Shown here: in pieces, positions 1-9,177 of the stretch | How positions within the stretch are numbered: position 1 is the first letter of the stretch | How the letters are laid out: each line of letters starts with the position of its first letter | Assembly: GCF_900102465.1 (NCBI RefSeq) | Contig: NZ_FNBW01000014.1 | Location: 1-64,000, forward strand | Direction of reading: 5' to 3' | Source of the DNA: Thalassobaculum litoreum DSM 18839 | GTDB lineage: Bacteria > Pseudomonadota > Alphaproteobacteria > Thalassobaculales > Thalassobaculaceae | DNA: 64,000 nucleotides | Notes under the pieces: model-generated | Seen by the model: the letters and a program-made list of their open reading frames with translations, nothing else | What the model was told of the DNA's origin: nothing | Databases searched by the model: none | Translations under genes and position numbers: made by a program

Positions 1-81
1 GGCAACGACACCCTGACGGGTGGCGACGGCAATGACACGCTGACGGGCGGCGACGGCAACGACACCCTGACGGGTGGCGAC
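1..81 (+). repeat. Three tandem 27-bp RTX coding repeats
   Basis: Three consecutive 27-bp units each encode GNDTLTGGD. Units 1 (1-27) and 3 (55-81) are identical at the DNA level, and unit 2 (28-54) differs only at synonymous positions. Near-identity at DNA level suggests recent duplication or gene conversion inside the RTX array, which probably continues upstream of the window. Confidence 0.9.
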
Positions 82-3000
82 GACGACCTCCTGGTGGGTG
101 GAAACGGTCCGGATCAGCTATATGGCGGCGCCGGTGACGACACCCTGTCGGGCGGGCATGACGACGACCTTCTGGTCGGCGGTGCCGGCAGCGACACAAT
201 GGTCGGCGGGCTCGGCCGCGACACCTTCGTGGCCGGCGACGGCGACCTGATCAGCGATTACGACAACCAGGACCTGGTCCGGGTCGCCGGGTCGTTCGAC
301 AGCGACGCCGTCAGCCTGAGCACCGAAGGCGGCGTCACCACGGTCTCCATCGACACCACGGGCGACGGCTCGGCCGACATGACCTTCGACATGACCGGCA
401 GCTTCGACAGTGTGTCGGCGACGGTTCAGGGCGGTCAGACCTACCTGTATTTCGGCGACGGCTCCGGTCCGGGGATCCAGAACCAGAATGGCGGCTGGCA
501 GTCGAGCAACAACGGCAGTCAGAGCGAGACGCTGACGGGCGGCGAGGGCGATGACAGCCTGACCGGCGGTCACGGCAACGACGCGCTCTCCGGCGGCGAC
601 GGCAACGACGCGCTGGGCGGCGGCAACGGGTCGGACACGGTGCTCGGCGGCGCCGGCGACGATACGCTTGAGGGCAGCCATGACGCGGACTCGCTGTCCG
701 GCGGCGCGGGCGAGGATTCCCTGCGCGGCGGCAACGGCACGGATGTGCTGGTCGGCGGCGGCGGCAACGACACCCTGAGCGGCGGCCATGGCGCCGATAC
801 GCTCTTCGGCGGCGGTGTCGGGGACACGATCTCCGGCGGTACCGGCAACGACACGCTGACCGGCGGCGAAGGCAATGACGGTCTGATGGGCACGCCGGAC
901 AGCGACACGCTCTCCGGCGGCGAGGAGGACGACCTCATCACCGCCCTCTCGGCGGCGGACGTGGTGTTCGGCGGCGGCGGCAACGACACGATTTCCGGCG
1001 GCCAGGGCGAGGACGTGCTCAACGGCGAGGACGGCGACGATGTCGTGCTCGGCCAGGACGGCGAGGACACGATCAGCGGCGGCGGCGGCAACGACACCCT
1101 GTCGGGCGGCGAGGGCAAGGACCGGCTCGACGGCGGGGCCGACAACGATCTGCTCGATGGCGGTGCAGGCAACGACACCCTGCTCGGCGGCGGGGCCTCC
1201 GACACGCTGCGCGGCGGTGACGGCAACGACTCCCTGGTGGGCGGCGGCGACAACGACCTGCTGGTCGGCGGGGACGGCGTGGATCGGCTGGCCGGCGATG
1301 GCGGCGACGACACCCTGTCGGGTGAGGCGGGCAACGACCAGCTCACCGGCGGTGCCGGCAACGACTCCATCGAGGGCGGCGACGGCGTCGACTGGGTGTT
1401 CGGCGGCAACGGCGCCGACACGATCGGCGGCGGCGCGGGTGCCGACTACCTGTTCGGCAATGTCGGCGACGACGTCTTCACCGGCACGCTGGATGATCTG
1501 AACGGCGACCTGCTGGGCGACTACGCCGAGGGCGAGGAGATCGTGATCTCCGACCTCTCCGACACCGGCACGCCGGTCTCGCTGACCATCGAGGGCACGA
1601 AGACCCTGGTGGAAATCGGCGACGACGGGAACGGCAACCCGCTGTCCAGCTTCCGGGTCTCCGGCAACTACCAGGGCGCGACGCTGACCGAGACCGCGGG
1701 CGGTCTCACCCTGACCCTCAGCGAGGACCCGGTCGATCCCTATGGCGCCACCGAGGGCGCGGACACGATCACCGGCCTCTCCGGTACCGACGACACGATC
1801 GATGCGCTCGCCGGCGACGACCTGGTGAACGCCCAGTCCGGCGACGACGTGGTCAGTGGCGGCGCGGGCGCCGACACCGTCTATGGCGGCGCGGGCAATG
1901 ACGCCCTGTCCGGCGGCACCGGCGGCGACCGCCTGGAGGGCGGCACAGGCAACGACACCCTGAAGGGCGGTGCGGGCGACGACACCCTGAGCGGCGGCGC
2001 CGGACGCGACAGCCTCGACGGCGGTGCCGGCGACGACCTGTACCTTTGGACCGGCGACCAGACCAACGGCATCCAGAACTACCAGGTCGGCGATCCCGAG
2101 AACCCGCTGACCGACGGCAGCATCACCGACGCCGAGGGCACCGGTTCCAACGGTGCCGGCCATGCCCGCTACGACACCTATACCGACAGCGGCACCGGTG
2201 ACAGCGACACCCTGCTCGGCTCCGACGGCGCCGACGATATCGTGCTGGATTACGGCGGCCGACGCCTGTCCGGCATCGAGGTGATCGACGGCGGCGCCGG
2301 CAACGACATCCTCGATCTGGCGAGCCACCGCTACGGCCAGGGGGCGACCACCCTGATCGGTGGCGAGGGCGACGACGTCGCCTGGGGCAATGTCGGTGAC
2401 GACCTGGTCTCCGGCGGCTCCGGCAATGACTGGCTGGCCGGCAATTCCGGCGACGACACCCTGTCGGGCGGTACCGGCAACGACCGCATGGAAGGCCTGG
2501 CCGACAACGACGTGCTCTCGGGCGGCGACGGCGCGGATTCCCTGTCCGGCGGAGCGGGCAGCGATGCGCTGCTCGGTGGCGCGGGGACCGACCTGCTGTC
2601 CGGCGGCGCCGGAGCCGACACGCTCACGGGCGGCGACGGTGCGGACACCTTCGCCGGCACGGCGGCCGATCTCGATGGCGACCGGATCACCGATTACGAC
2701 GCCGAGCAGGACGCCATCCGGGTCACCGGCGGCACCGGCCAGCTCGACGTCACCCTGACCTCCGAGAACGACGTCACCACGGTCAACCTCGACACCGACG
2801 GCGACGGCAATGTCGATGCCAGCTTCCAGGTCGACGGCGATTTCGGCACGGCCGAGCTCACCGTCGATGCCGATGGCGTGGACATCGCGCTGGCCGAGAC
2901 CGTTCCGCTTGAGCGGCTGACCCTGACCGCGATGGGCAAGGCCGATCTCGACGGCGACGGCGACCTTGAGCAGATCTGGCGCCTGCACAACCCGAACGAC

Positions 3001-6000
3001 GTGGCGATCGAGGCCACCGCCGACATGTACGGCGTCGAGGATCCGCAGGACGGGCCGCTCGTCGCCGAGCCGGGCGACAGCTTCTTCTGGAGCGAGGCGC
3101 CCAGCGGCACGATGGTCGTGCGCTACGAGATCGACGAGACCGACCGGCAGGAGACCAAGGCCTCCAACCCGAACGCGGCCGACATGGACGCGCTGGAAGC
3201 GGCAGGCTTCGTCAATCCGTTCGGCCCGACTGAGGGCGACGACACGCTGATCGGCTCGCCCGACGCCGACCTGATCTCCGGGCTGGCCGGCGACGACGTG
3301 ATCTCCGGCGGCGGCGGCTCCGACACCCTGTCGGGCGGCGCCGGTAACGACACGATCTCCGGCGACGGCGACGCCAATCCGGCCGCGCTCGAGATCAACG
3401 CCTCCAACTATGCCGAGACCGATACCGGCTACGCCGTCACCGGCCGCAAGATCGTCGACGGCGCGCTGACCGATGCCAGCGTCGAGCATGTCTCCACGTC
3501 CGGCTCCAACATCGGCGTCGACGGCAACACCGGAACCGGCCCGGCGGTGCAGCTCGGCTACGACCCGGCCACGGGCGTCTCCGAACAGCTCATCGTCGAG
3601 CTCGACAGTCCGGCCACCGGTGCCACGGTTCAGGTCGACCGCCTGTTCCCGAATGAGGGTAGCGGCGGCGAAGTCGGCCACTGGACGGCGTATCGCGACG
3701 GCGTGCTGGTCGGCGAGGGGGATATCGACACCACCTCAGAGACCGGGATCTCCACCACTGTCGAGATCGCACCCGCCGCTGCCTTCGACACGCTGGTCTT
3801 CACCGCCCTGCCCTATGGCGGCGTGAGCCAGAGCGGGTCTTCCGACAGCAGTGACTACCTGATCACGGGCATTTCCGTGACGCCCGAAGGCGCCGACAAC
3901 TCGGCCGGCGACGTCCTGGTCGGTGGCGCGGGCAGCGACGTGCTGCTGGGCGGCGACGGCAACGACGCCCTGTATGGCGGCGCCGGCGATGCCAGCCTGA
4001 TCGGCGGGGCCGGCGACGACACGCTCTATGTCGACAGCATCGACGATCTGGACGGCGTGACCGTCGACGGGATCGAGCATCTGGTGGTCGGCGGCAGCAC
4101 CGGTCCGGGCGAAGGCCAGAACCTGCTGATCAACGCCGATTTCGAGACCACGCCGACCGAGCTGACCAACGTCTGGACCATGTTCCAGCAGATCGACGGC
4201 TGGACCGCGATCGACACCGACCCGGAGATCGCCGGCACCGCGCCGATCGAGATCCAGCACGGCCGCATCGGCGGCGCGCCGGTATCGCCGGACAGCTGGG
4301 TGTCGGACAACAACGTTCTCGAACTCGACTCCGGTCCGGAGGAGGGCGGCCAGCCGGTCAACCACAACAACGCGCTGGTCGAGCAGGCCTTCACGGTGTT
4401 CAACGAAGGCACCTACACCCTGTCCTTCGACTACGCCGCGCGCGAGTTCAACGGCAACACTGCGGAGACCAGCGGCTTCGACATCCTGATCGACGGCGAG
4501 GTCGTCTACAGCCAGGAGGACGCGCCGCACGCCTGGGTGAGCGACTGGCTGACCTTGGATCTGGGCGTCGGCGAGCACACGATCAGCCTGCGCGGCACCC
4601 TCCTCGAAGATCGCCACGGCGCGCTGATCGACAATATCGAACTGGTCTCCGGCACCGAGCCGGCCCGCACCCTGCTGCCGCAGGCCGGGACCTCGGGCGA
4701 CGACCTGATGCTCGGCGGCTCCGGCAATGACGAACTCGACGGCCGGGCCGGCAACGACACCCTCTCCGGCGGTGACGGCGACGACACCCTGATCGGCGGC
4801 GAAGGCAATGACGCCCTGTCGGGCGGTGCCGGCAACGACGCGCTGTATGCCGGTGCGGGCGACACCTCGCTGGTCGGCGGCGTCGGCTTCGACACCGTCT
4901 ATATCGACAGCATGGGCGATCTGGACGGCGTGACGCTCGACGGAATCGAACGGCTGGTCATCGGCGGCGACATGGGCCCGGGCGCCGGGGTGAACCTGCT
5001 GCTGAACGGCGACTTCGAGAACACTCCGGCGCTGAACCACGGCCGCTGGGGCACCTTCACCGAGATCGAGGGCTGGTTCGCCGAGGATGCGACGCCGGAT
5101 GTCACCGGGACCGCGCCGATCGAGATCCAGGACGACGATCTGGGCGGCCAGGCGATCCAGAGCGGTCACGACAACCAGGTGCTGGAACTCGACAGCCATC
5201 CGGACAAGGGCGGCAGAAGCGGCGACACCAACGCCAAGGTCACCCAGGAATTCACCATCCAGGAAGCCGGGCTGCACACCCTGTCCTTCGACTTCTCGGC
5301 GCGCCAGTACAGCAACAATCCGGCGGCGACGAGCGAGTTCAGCATCGAGATCGACGGGCAGGTCGTCTACACCCAGACCCACGCTCAGACCTCGTGGCAC
5401 AGCGATGTGGTCACCCTGAACCTGGGGGTCGGCGAGCACACCATCTCCTTCGTCGGCGCCGATGCCGACGGCACGTCGGACAATCACGGCGCGCGCATCG
5501 ACAATGTGGAACTGGTGCTGGGCGAGGAGCCGGTGCGCGATCTGCTGCCGCGTCTTGGCTCGGTGGCGGACGACGCCACGGTTGTCACCGCCCAGGGCGA
5601 TGACGGCATGCTGCGGGCGCTGGCGGTCGACGAGGACGGCACCGCCGTGCTCGACACCCGGGCCCTGGGCGCCGATGAGCGCATCCTGGCGTCCGGCGAC
5701 TTCAACGGCGACGGCCAGGCCGACGAGCATCTGATCCAGAACACTGCGACCGGGGCGACCACGGTGGTCGGCGTCGATGCCGCCGGCATCACCGAACAGG
5801 GCACCCAGACCGGCCTGCCGACCGATGCCACGGTGGCGGCCACCGGCGACTTCGACGGCGACGGGACCGACGACCTGCTGCTGAGCGGAGACGGGTCCGT
5901 CTCGGTCTGGCAGCTCGGCGACAACGGCGTGTCCACCGCCGGTCTGACCCAGACCGTGGGCGCCGGATGGTCCCTGGCGGGCACCGGCGATTTCGACGGC

Positions 6001-6555
6001 GACGGGACCGACGACCTGCTGTGGCGCAACGGCGCCACCGGCGGCATCAGCGCCTGGATCGACGTGGCGGATGCCGGCGGCGCGACCCGGTCCGCCGAGT
6101 TCGCGCTGGACGCCTCGACGGAAATCGTCGGCATCGCCGATTTCGGCGGCGACGGGCGCGACGACCTGCTGGTGCGCGCGGCGGACGGCACCGTCAGCGT
6201 GTGGGAATCCGACGGCAACGCGGTGACCCGCACCGACGTCGGTCAGCTCGACTCCGTCTGGGAGGCCGATCTGGTGGGCGACTTCTCCGGCGACGGCAAG
6301 GCAGACGTGGTCTGGCGCTCCGGCGACACCACCACCCTGTGGATGATGGACGGCGCGTCGGTTGCGGCCGAGGAGACCATCACCGTGGAGGCCAACTGGC
6401 GGATCCTCGACCTCGAGGATCTGGCCCCGTCCTTCACCCGCGACCTGCTGCTGCAGAACGACGCGGGCGAGGTTGCGGTCCTCGATGTGGTCGACGACGA
6501 CAACCCGACCCTGGAGATCGTGTCGACGGTTCCGACCGACTGGTCATTGATTTGA
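1..6555 (+). CDS. Giant RTX (hemolysin-type calcium-binding repeat) protein, 5' end outside the window
   Basis: The reading frame is open from the first base, so the true start lies upstream; about 2,184 codons are visible before the TGA. Blocks of glycine-rich nonapeptides (GGxGxDxLx) fill residues about 1-500 and recur near 585-690, 765-885, 1080-1125, 1300-1345 and 1565-1625. Such repeats bind calcium and form parallel beta rolls in proteins exported by type I secretion. Between the blocks lie two homologous modules of about 180 residues (near nt 4105-4650 and 4990-5515) sharing the segments NxDFExTP, GTAPIEIQ, LELDS and LGVGEHTIS. They resemble DUF642-like or carbohydrate-binding sandwiches. 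The C-terminus (nt about 5690-6540) has FG-GAP/VCBS-like repeats with DFDGDGTDDLL motifs. A secreted adhesin or matrix protein is likely. No type I secretion genes lie in the window. The family call is firm; the substrate is unknown. Confidence 0.93.
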   Translation, partial: GNDTLTGGDGNDTLTGGDGNDTLTGGDDDLLVGGNGPDQLYGGAGDDTLSGGHDDDLLVGGAGSDTMVGGLGRDTFVAGDGDLISDYDNQDLVRVAGSFDSDAVSLSTEGGVTTVSIDTTGDGSADMTFDMTGSFDSVSATVQGGQTYLYFGDGSGPGIQNQNGGWQSSNNGSQSETLTGGEGDDSLTGGHGNDALSGGDGNDALGGGNGSDTVLGGAGDDTLEGSHDADSLSGGAGEDSLRGGNGTDVLVGGGGNDTLSGGHGADTLFGGGVGDTISGGTGNDTLTGGEGNDGLMGTPDSDTLSGGEEDDLITALSAADVVFGGGGNDTISGGQGEDVLNGEDGDDVVLGQDGEDTISGGGGNDTLSGGEGKDRLDGGADNDLLDGGAGNDTLLGGGASDTLRGGDGNDSLVGGGDNDLLVGGDGVDRLAGDGGDDTLSGEAGNDQLTGGAGNDSIEGGDGVDWVFGGNGADTIGGGAGADYLFGNVGDDVFTGTLDDLNGDLLGDYAEGEEIVISDLSDTGTPVSLTIEGTKTLVEIGDDGNGNPLSSFRVSGNYQGATLTETAGGLTLTLSEDPVDPYGATEGADTITGLSGTDDTIDALAGDDLVNAQSGDDVVSGGAGADTVYGGAGNDALSGGTGGDRLEGGTGNDTLKGGAGDDTLSGGAGRDSLDGGAGDDLYLWTGDQTNGIQNYQVGDPENPLTDGSITDAEGTGSNGAGHARYDTYTDSGTGDSDTLLGSDGADDIVLDYGGRRLSGIEVIDGGAGNDILDLASHRYGQGATTLIGGEGDDVAWGNVGDDLVSGGSGNDWLAGNSGDDTLSGGTGNDRMEGLADNDVLSGGDGADSLSGGAGSDALLGGAGTDLLSGGAGADTLTGGDGADTFAGTAADLDGDRITDYDAEQDAIRVTGGTGQLDVTLTSENDVTTVNLDTDGDGNVDASFQVDGDFGTAELTVDADGVDIALAETVPLERLTLTAMGKADLDGDGDLEQIWRLHNPNDVAIEATADMYGVEDPQDGPLVAEPGDSFFWSEAPSGTMVVRYEIDETDRQETKASNPNAADMDALEAAGFVNPFGPTEGDDTLIGSPDADLISGLAGDDVISGGGGSDTLSGGAGNDTISGDGDANPAALEINASNYAETDTGYAVTGRKIVDGALTDASVEHVSTSGSNIGVDGNTGTGPAVQLGYDPATGVSEQLIVELDSPATGATVQVDRLFPNEGSGGEVGHWTAYRDGVLVGEGDIDTTSETGISTTVEIAPAAAFDTLVFTALPYGGVSQSGSSDSSDYLITGISVTPEGADNSAGDVLVGGAGSDVLLGGDGNDALYGGAGDASLIGGAGDDTLYVDSIDDLDGVTVDGIEHLVVGGSTGPGEGQNLLINADFETTPTELTNVWTMFQQIDGWTAIDTDPEIAGTAPIEIQHGRIGGAPVSPDSWVSDNNVLELDSGPEEGGQPVNHNNALVEQAFTVFNEGTYTLSFDYAAREFNGNTAETSGFDILIDGEVVYSQEDAPHAWVSDWLTLDLGVGEHTISLRGTLLEDRHGALIDNIELVSGTEPARTLLPQAGTSGDDLMLGGSGNDELDGRAGNDTLSGGDGDDTLIGGEGNDALSGGAGNDALYAGAGDTSLVGGVGFDTVYIDSMGDLDGVTLDGIERLVIGGDMGPGAGVNLLLNGDFENTPALNHGRWGTFTEIEGWFAEDATPDVTGTAPIEIQDDDLGGQAIQSGHDNQVLELDSHPDKGGRSGDTNAKVTQEFTIQEAGLHTLSFDFSARQYSNNPAATSEFSIEIDGQVVYTQTHAQTSWHSDVVTLNLGVGEHTISFVGADADGTSDNHGARIDNVELVLGEEPVRDLLPRLGSVADDATVVTAQGDDGMLRALAVDEDGTAVLDTRALGADERILASGDFNGDGQADEHLIQNTATGATTVVGVDAAGITEQGTQTGLPTDATVAATGDFDGDGTDDLLLSGDGSVSVWQLGDNGVSTAGLTQTVGAGWSLAGTGDFDGDGTDDLLWRNGATGGISAWIDVADAGGATRSAEFALDASTEIVGIADFGGDGRDDLLVRAADGTVSVWESDGNAVTRTDVGQLDSVWEADLVGDFSGDGKADVVWRSGDTTTLWMMDGASVAAEETITVEANWRILDLEDLAPSFTRDLLLQNDAGEVAVLDVVDDDNPTLEIVSTVPTDWSLI

Positions 6556-6761
6556 GCCGCCGGCCATAATTCTGATATTGTCGAATCGGAGAGGATGGAT
6601 TCCGGTCGGAGTACGGCTAAATTCGTAGAAACCCTGCTGTTATTTCCGATTTCTTAACCGTGCGTCGCGTTTACCTGGGTAGCAGACAGTGATAGCTTCG
6701 CATCCCTGCCCGGGGCTTCAGGCGGTGGCCGACCGGGTGGATTGACCAGAGCGGGACGACG

Positions 6762-8003
6762 ATGGCGCTGAGCCAAACGCAAAACCGATCACGAGGGCCG
6801 AGCCAGGAATATCTCCTGCTCGATTATCTCCAGCGTCTCGGACGCAATCTCGACGGGCGGATGGCGGTGCACATTCACCTGTCGCGCCTGCGTCCGCAGA
6901 ACCGCCAGGAGCACCACATCCGGATCGCGGCGGCGACCTTCGAGGGGATGACCAACAATTACGAGGGGCAGATCTTCATCCTCTCGAACATGGATCTCTT
7001 CTTCATCTGCAAGGACGCGGCGATCGAGGATATCGACGCGGCGATCATGAAGGTGCGCTACCTGTTCAGCGAGGATCCGCTGAGCCAGGGCGACGAGGAA
7101 GAGGATCTGGCCCGGTTCTGCACCTGGTACAATGTCGAGAGCCAGTACGACGAGCTGCTCGACCTGGTGAAGTCCATGCACCGGGAGCGTGAGCGCAAGG
7201 CGCGGCTCGCCGTCGCCAGCGAGAAGGGCCAGCAGCGCTCCAAGGGCTCGCGCAAGGCCCTGGATCCGGAGCAGCTCGGCAAGCTGGAGAATTTCCTGCG
7301 CCGCGCCGACCTGTCGAACCTGATGCGCCGTCAGCCGGTCTGCGCCATCACCCCGGGCAACATGAACCCGCAGCCGGTGTTCCGCGAGCTCTACATCTCG
7401 ATCGCCGACCTGCAGCAGTCGGTGCTGCCGGAATTCGACCTGGCCTCGAACCTGTGGCTGTTCCAGCACCTGACCCAGACGCTGGACTCGCGCATGCTGT
7501 CCATGCTGGTGCGCAACGACGACACGTCGATCGCCAGTTCGTTCAGCATCAACCTGAATGTCGGCACCATCCTGTCGCCGCCGTTCCTGAACTTCGACAG
7601 CTCGCTGAAGGCGATCGCCCGCGGCACCGTGGTCATCGAGCTGCAGAAGATCGACATCTTCGGCGACATGGGCGCCTACATGTTCGCCCGCGACTTCATG
7701 CGCGAGCGCGGCTACCGGATCTGTCTGGACGGCTTGAACCACCTGACGCTGCAGTTCATAGACCGCGAGCGGCTGGGGCTCGACCTGCTGAAGCTGATCT
7801 GGTCGCCGGACATGGCCGACGATCTGTCGGGCAACCGGACGAACGAGTTGAAGGAACATATCGACCGCTGCGGCCGCGCCCGCATCATCCTGACCCGCTG
7901 CGACAGCGACGAGGCGATCCGCTTCGGCCAGTCGCTCGGCATCACGATGTATCAGGGCCGCTACGTCGACAAACTGCTCACCCAGGAAAGCCGGGTCAGC
8001 TAG
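6762..8003 (+). CDS. Degenerate EAL-domain-like protein
   Basis: 413 aa, no signal peptide or membrane segment. The C-terminal half (about 200-405) follows the order of motifs of an EAL phosphodiesterase, but the active-site residues are gone. INLN (263-266) sits where VNLS is expected, IELQ (292-295) for LEITE, LDG (322-324) for the LDDFG metal site, and GITMYQGRYV (393-402) for the terminal GxxxxQGY. There is no recognisable EAL triad; VFREL (206-210) is the closest candidate. A polar, charged segment (135-170) separates an N-terminal half of unknown fold. A non-catalytic c-di-GMP binder or protein-interaction version is plausible. It lies 206 bp after the RTX gene on the same strand; a shared transcript is not shown. 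The EAL relationship is inferred by eye. Confidence 0.55.
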   Translation: MALSQTQNRSRGPSQEYLLLDYLQRLGRNLDGRMAVHIHLSRLRPQNRQEHHIRIAAATFEGMTNNYEGQIFILSNMDLFFICKDAAIEDIDAAIMKVRYLFSEDPLSQGDEEEDLARFCTWYNVESQYDELLDLVKSMHRERERKARLAVASEKGQQRSKGSRKALDPEQLGKLENFLRRADLSNLMRRQPVCAITPGNMNPQPVFRELYISIADLQQSVLPEFDLASNLWLFQHLTQTLDSRMLSMLVRNDDTSIASSFSINLNVGTILSPPFLNFDSSLKAIARGTVVIELQKIDIFGDMGAYMFARDFMRERGYRICLDGLNHLTLQFIDRERLGLDLLKLIWSPDMADDLSGNRTNELKEHIDRCGRARIILTRCDSDEAIRFGQSLGITMYQGRYVDKLLTQESRVS

Positions 8004-8064
8004 AGCCAAATCCGACCATATTGAATCATTTCATGATTCAGTATGGTCGGTGAATTTGTCTCTA
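8002..8064. repeat. Palindromic element, AGAG-bounded, long stem
   Basis: CCGACCATATTGAATCA (8012-8028) pairs with TGATTCAGTATGGTCGG (8034-8050) around a 5-base loop, with one mismatched pair. The outer parts AGAG and CAAAT pair with ATTTG and CTCT after small bulges. The element starts at the stop codon of the EAL-like gene and could act as its terminator. It resembles the short intergenic palindromes common in alphaproteobacterial genomes. Confidence 0.7.
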
Positions 8065-8075
8065 AAACAATCAGA

Positions 8076-8139
8076 TAGAGCATATTCACGCACGTTGACG
8101 CGATCACGGAGTGATACCGTCACCGCACGATCTGCTCTA
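8076..8139. repeat. Palindromic element bounded by TAGAGCA/TGCTCTA
   Basis: TAGAGCA (8076-8082) and TGCTCTA (8133-8139) are perfect inverted ends around an imperfect 50-base interior containing CACGCAC and GTGATA-type arms. It lies 11 bp after the previous element and shares the AGAG/CTCT ends, so both probably belong to one family. Confidence 0.55.
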
Positions 8140-8189
8140 GCGGTTCTTTTCCCGCTCTCTCTCCCACCCAGACCCTGAACTCACTCCCC

Positions 8190-8286
8190 GGCCTTGTGCC
8201 GGGGCCCGCGCATGGGGTTGCTCTGCCCGATAGAGAATTGCGTTCCACCGCTAAGCACGCAGACCTATAGGCCCCGGCACAAGGCC
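8190..8286. repeat. 17-bp perfect inverted repeat bounding 63 bp
   Basis: GGCCTTGTGCCGGGGCC (8190-8206) is exactly repeated in inverse at 8270-8286. The left arm also contains an internal CCCCGGC/GCCGGGG hairpin (8186-8192 and 8198-8204). It ends 19 bp before the regA stop codon on the opposite strand. It resembles the CCCCGGCCT...CCGGGG units at 19781-20049. Confidence 0.7.
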
Positions 8287-8305
8287 TTACATCAAGGGGA
8301 AACCC

Positions 8306-8884
8306 TCAATCCCGCGGCGCGTGCTTGGCCAGGATCCGCTGCAGAGTGCGGCGGTGCATCTTCAGCCGGCGGGCGGTCTCCGACACGTTGCGGTCGCACT
8401 GCTCGTAGACCCGCTGGATATGCTCCCAGCGCACCCGGTCGGCCGACATCGGATTTTCCGGGGGCGGCGGCAGCGCGTCCGCGTGGTCGAGCAGGGCGGC
8501 GGTGATGGCGTCGGCATCGGCCGGCTTCGGCAGGTAGTCGAGTACGCCCGCCTTCACCGCGGCCACGGCGCTGGCGATGTTGCCGTAGCCGGTCAGCATG
8601 ATGATCCGGGCATCGGATCGTGCATCGCGCAGGGCGGCGACGATGTCGAGGCCGTTGCCGTCGGACAGCCGCAGGTCGAGGATCGCATAGGCCGGGCGTT
8701 CCCGCCGGGCGATTCCGACACCTTCCTCGACGGATTCCGCAAGACGCACGTCGAAGCCGCGCCGTTCCATGGCCCGTCCGAGGCGGTTGCGCAGCGGCGC
8801 GTCGTCATCGACGATCAGCAGGGTGACGTCCCCGCCGCTGGGCGCTGTCAGTGCTTTCGGTTCCGGTTGATCAGCCATCGTCAT
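8306..8884 (-). CDS. regA: Redox response regulator RegA/ActR
   Basis: 192 aa, close to the family's usual ~185. A receiver domain (residues about 20-135) has the acidic pair DDD (26-28), phospho-acceptor Asp70 in ILDLRLSDG, and Lys in YLPKP. A proline-rich linker (PPPPENP) leads to a C-terminal Fis-type helix-turn-helix (about 158-190) with NVSETARRLKMHRRTLQRIL, the hallmark of the RegA/PrrA/ActR family. Family members take phosphate from RegB and control photosynthesis, respiration, nitrogen and carbon genes in response to redox state. The matching kinase is at 11042-12355 on the same strand, with a chemotaxis receptor gene between. Two ATGs lie close together (8884 and 8878); either could be the start. 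Confidence 0.92.
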   Translation of the reverse strand: MTMADQPEPKALTAPSGGDVTLLIVDDDAPLRNRLGRAMERRGFDVRLAESVEEGVGIARRERPAYAILDLRLSDGNGLDIVAALRDARSDARIIMLTGYGNIASAVAAVKAGVLDYLPKPADADAITAALLDHADALPPPPENPMSADRVRWEHIQRVYEQCDRNVSETARRLKMHRRTLQRILAKHAPRD

Positions 8885-9080
8885 GATGTCCGTTTACGTT
8901 CCGGGCGCCGATCCGGATGAGTGACCGGCGTTCCCCCCGTTTCTATAATGTGACGGCGCCCGTGGCTAGCAATAGGGTCGGACGCCGCCCTGCGGTGTAT
9001 GGCGACGGCTGGAGTGTGTCGCACGTCGGGGGGATCTCTTGGTGATCCCGGATGACCGCGTCTTGCGTCATTGCGCGATC

Positions 9081-9105
9081 GGTTCAGGTCGAAACGACCT
9101 GAACC
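9081..9105. repeat. Perfect 11-bp hairpin upstream of regA
   Basis: GGTTCAGGTCG, a 3-base AAA loop, then CGACCTGAACC. It lies between the chemotaxis-receptor gene and regA, about 200 bp before the regA start, so it could be an operator, a terminator for the receptor gene, or a mobile palindrome. No T-run follows on either strand. Confidence 0.6.
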
Positions 9106-9135
9106 GTGGATCGCCCTCTAACCCAATAGAGACAG

Positions 9136-9177
9136 AGCAATTCACGAGCAGATGTTTCCACCTGATCGTGAATTGCT
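9136..9177 (-). terminator. Palindrome directly after the chemotaxis-receptor gene
   Basis: AGCAATTCACGA (9136-9147) and TCGTGAATTGCT (9166-9177) are perfect 12-bp arms with a partly paired interior. It abuts the TAA of the receptor gene (9178-9180) and so may stop transcription toward regA, although no T-run follows. The sequence style (AGCAATTCACGA with GTTTCCACCTGATCGTG) matches intergenic palindromes familiar from rhizobial-type genomes, so it may be a repeat that took on this role. Confidence 0.55.

Larger units (their letters stand above)
8004..8305. other. Gene-free spacer filled with palindromes
   Basis: No open reading frame with coding character is seen. The spacer lies between the EAL-like gene and regA, which point toward each other. 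It is occupied by three inverted-repeat elements (8002-8064, 8076-8139, 8190-8286), listed separately, that could end transcription from both sides. Confidence 0.7.

Noticed and set aside
1-1500. Regular repeat pattern that could suggest a CRISPR array
   Set aside because: The 27-bp periodicity encodes RTX nonapeptides without unique spacers.
118-3681. A 1,187-codon antisense frame across the RTX repeats, rich in AVAAG-type repeats
   Set aside because: It mirrors the 27-bp coding repeats on the other strand and has no domain of its own.
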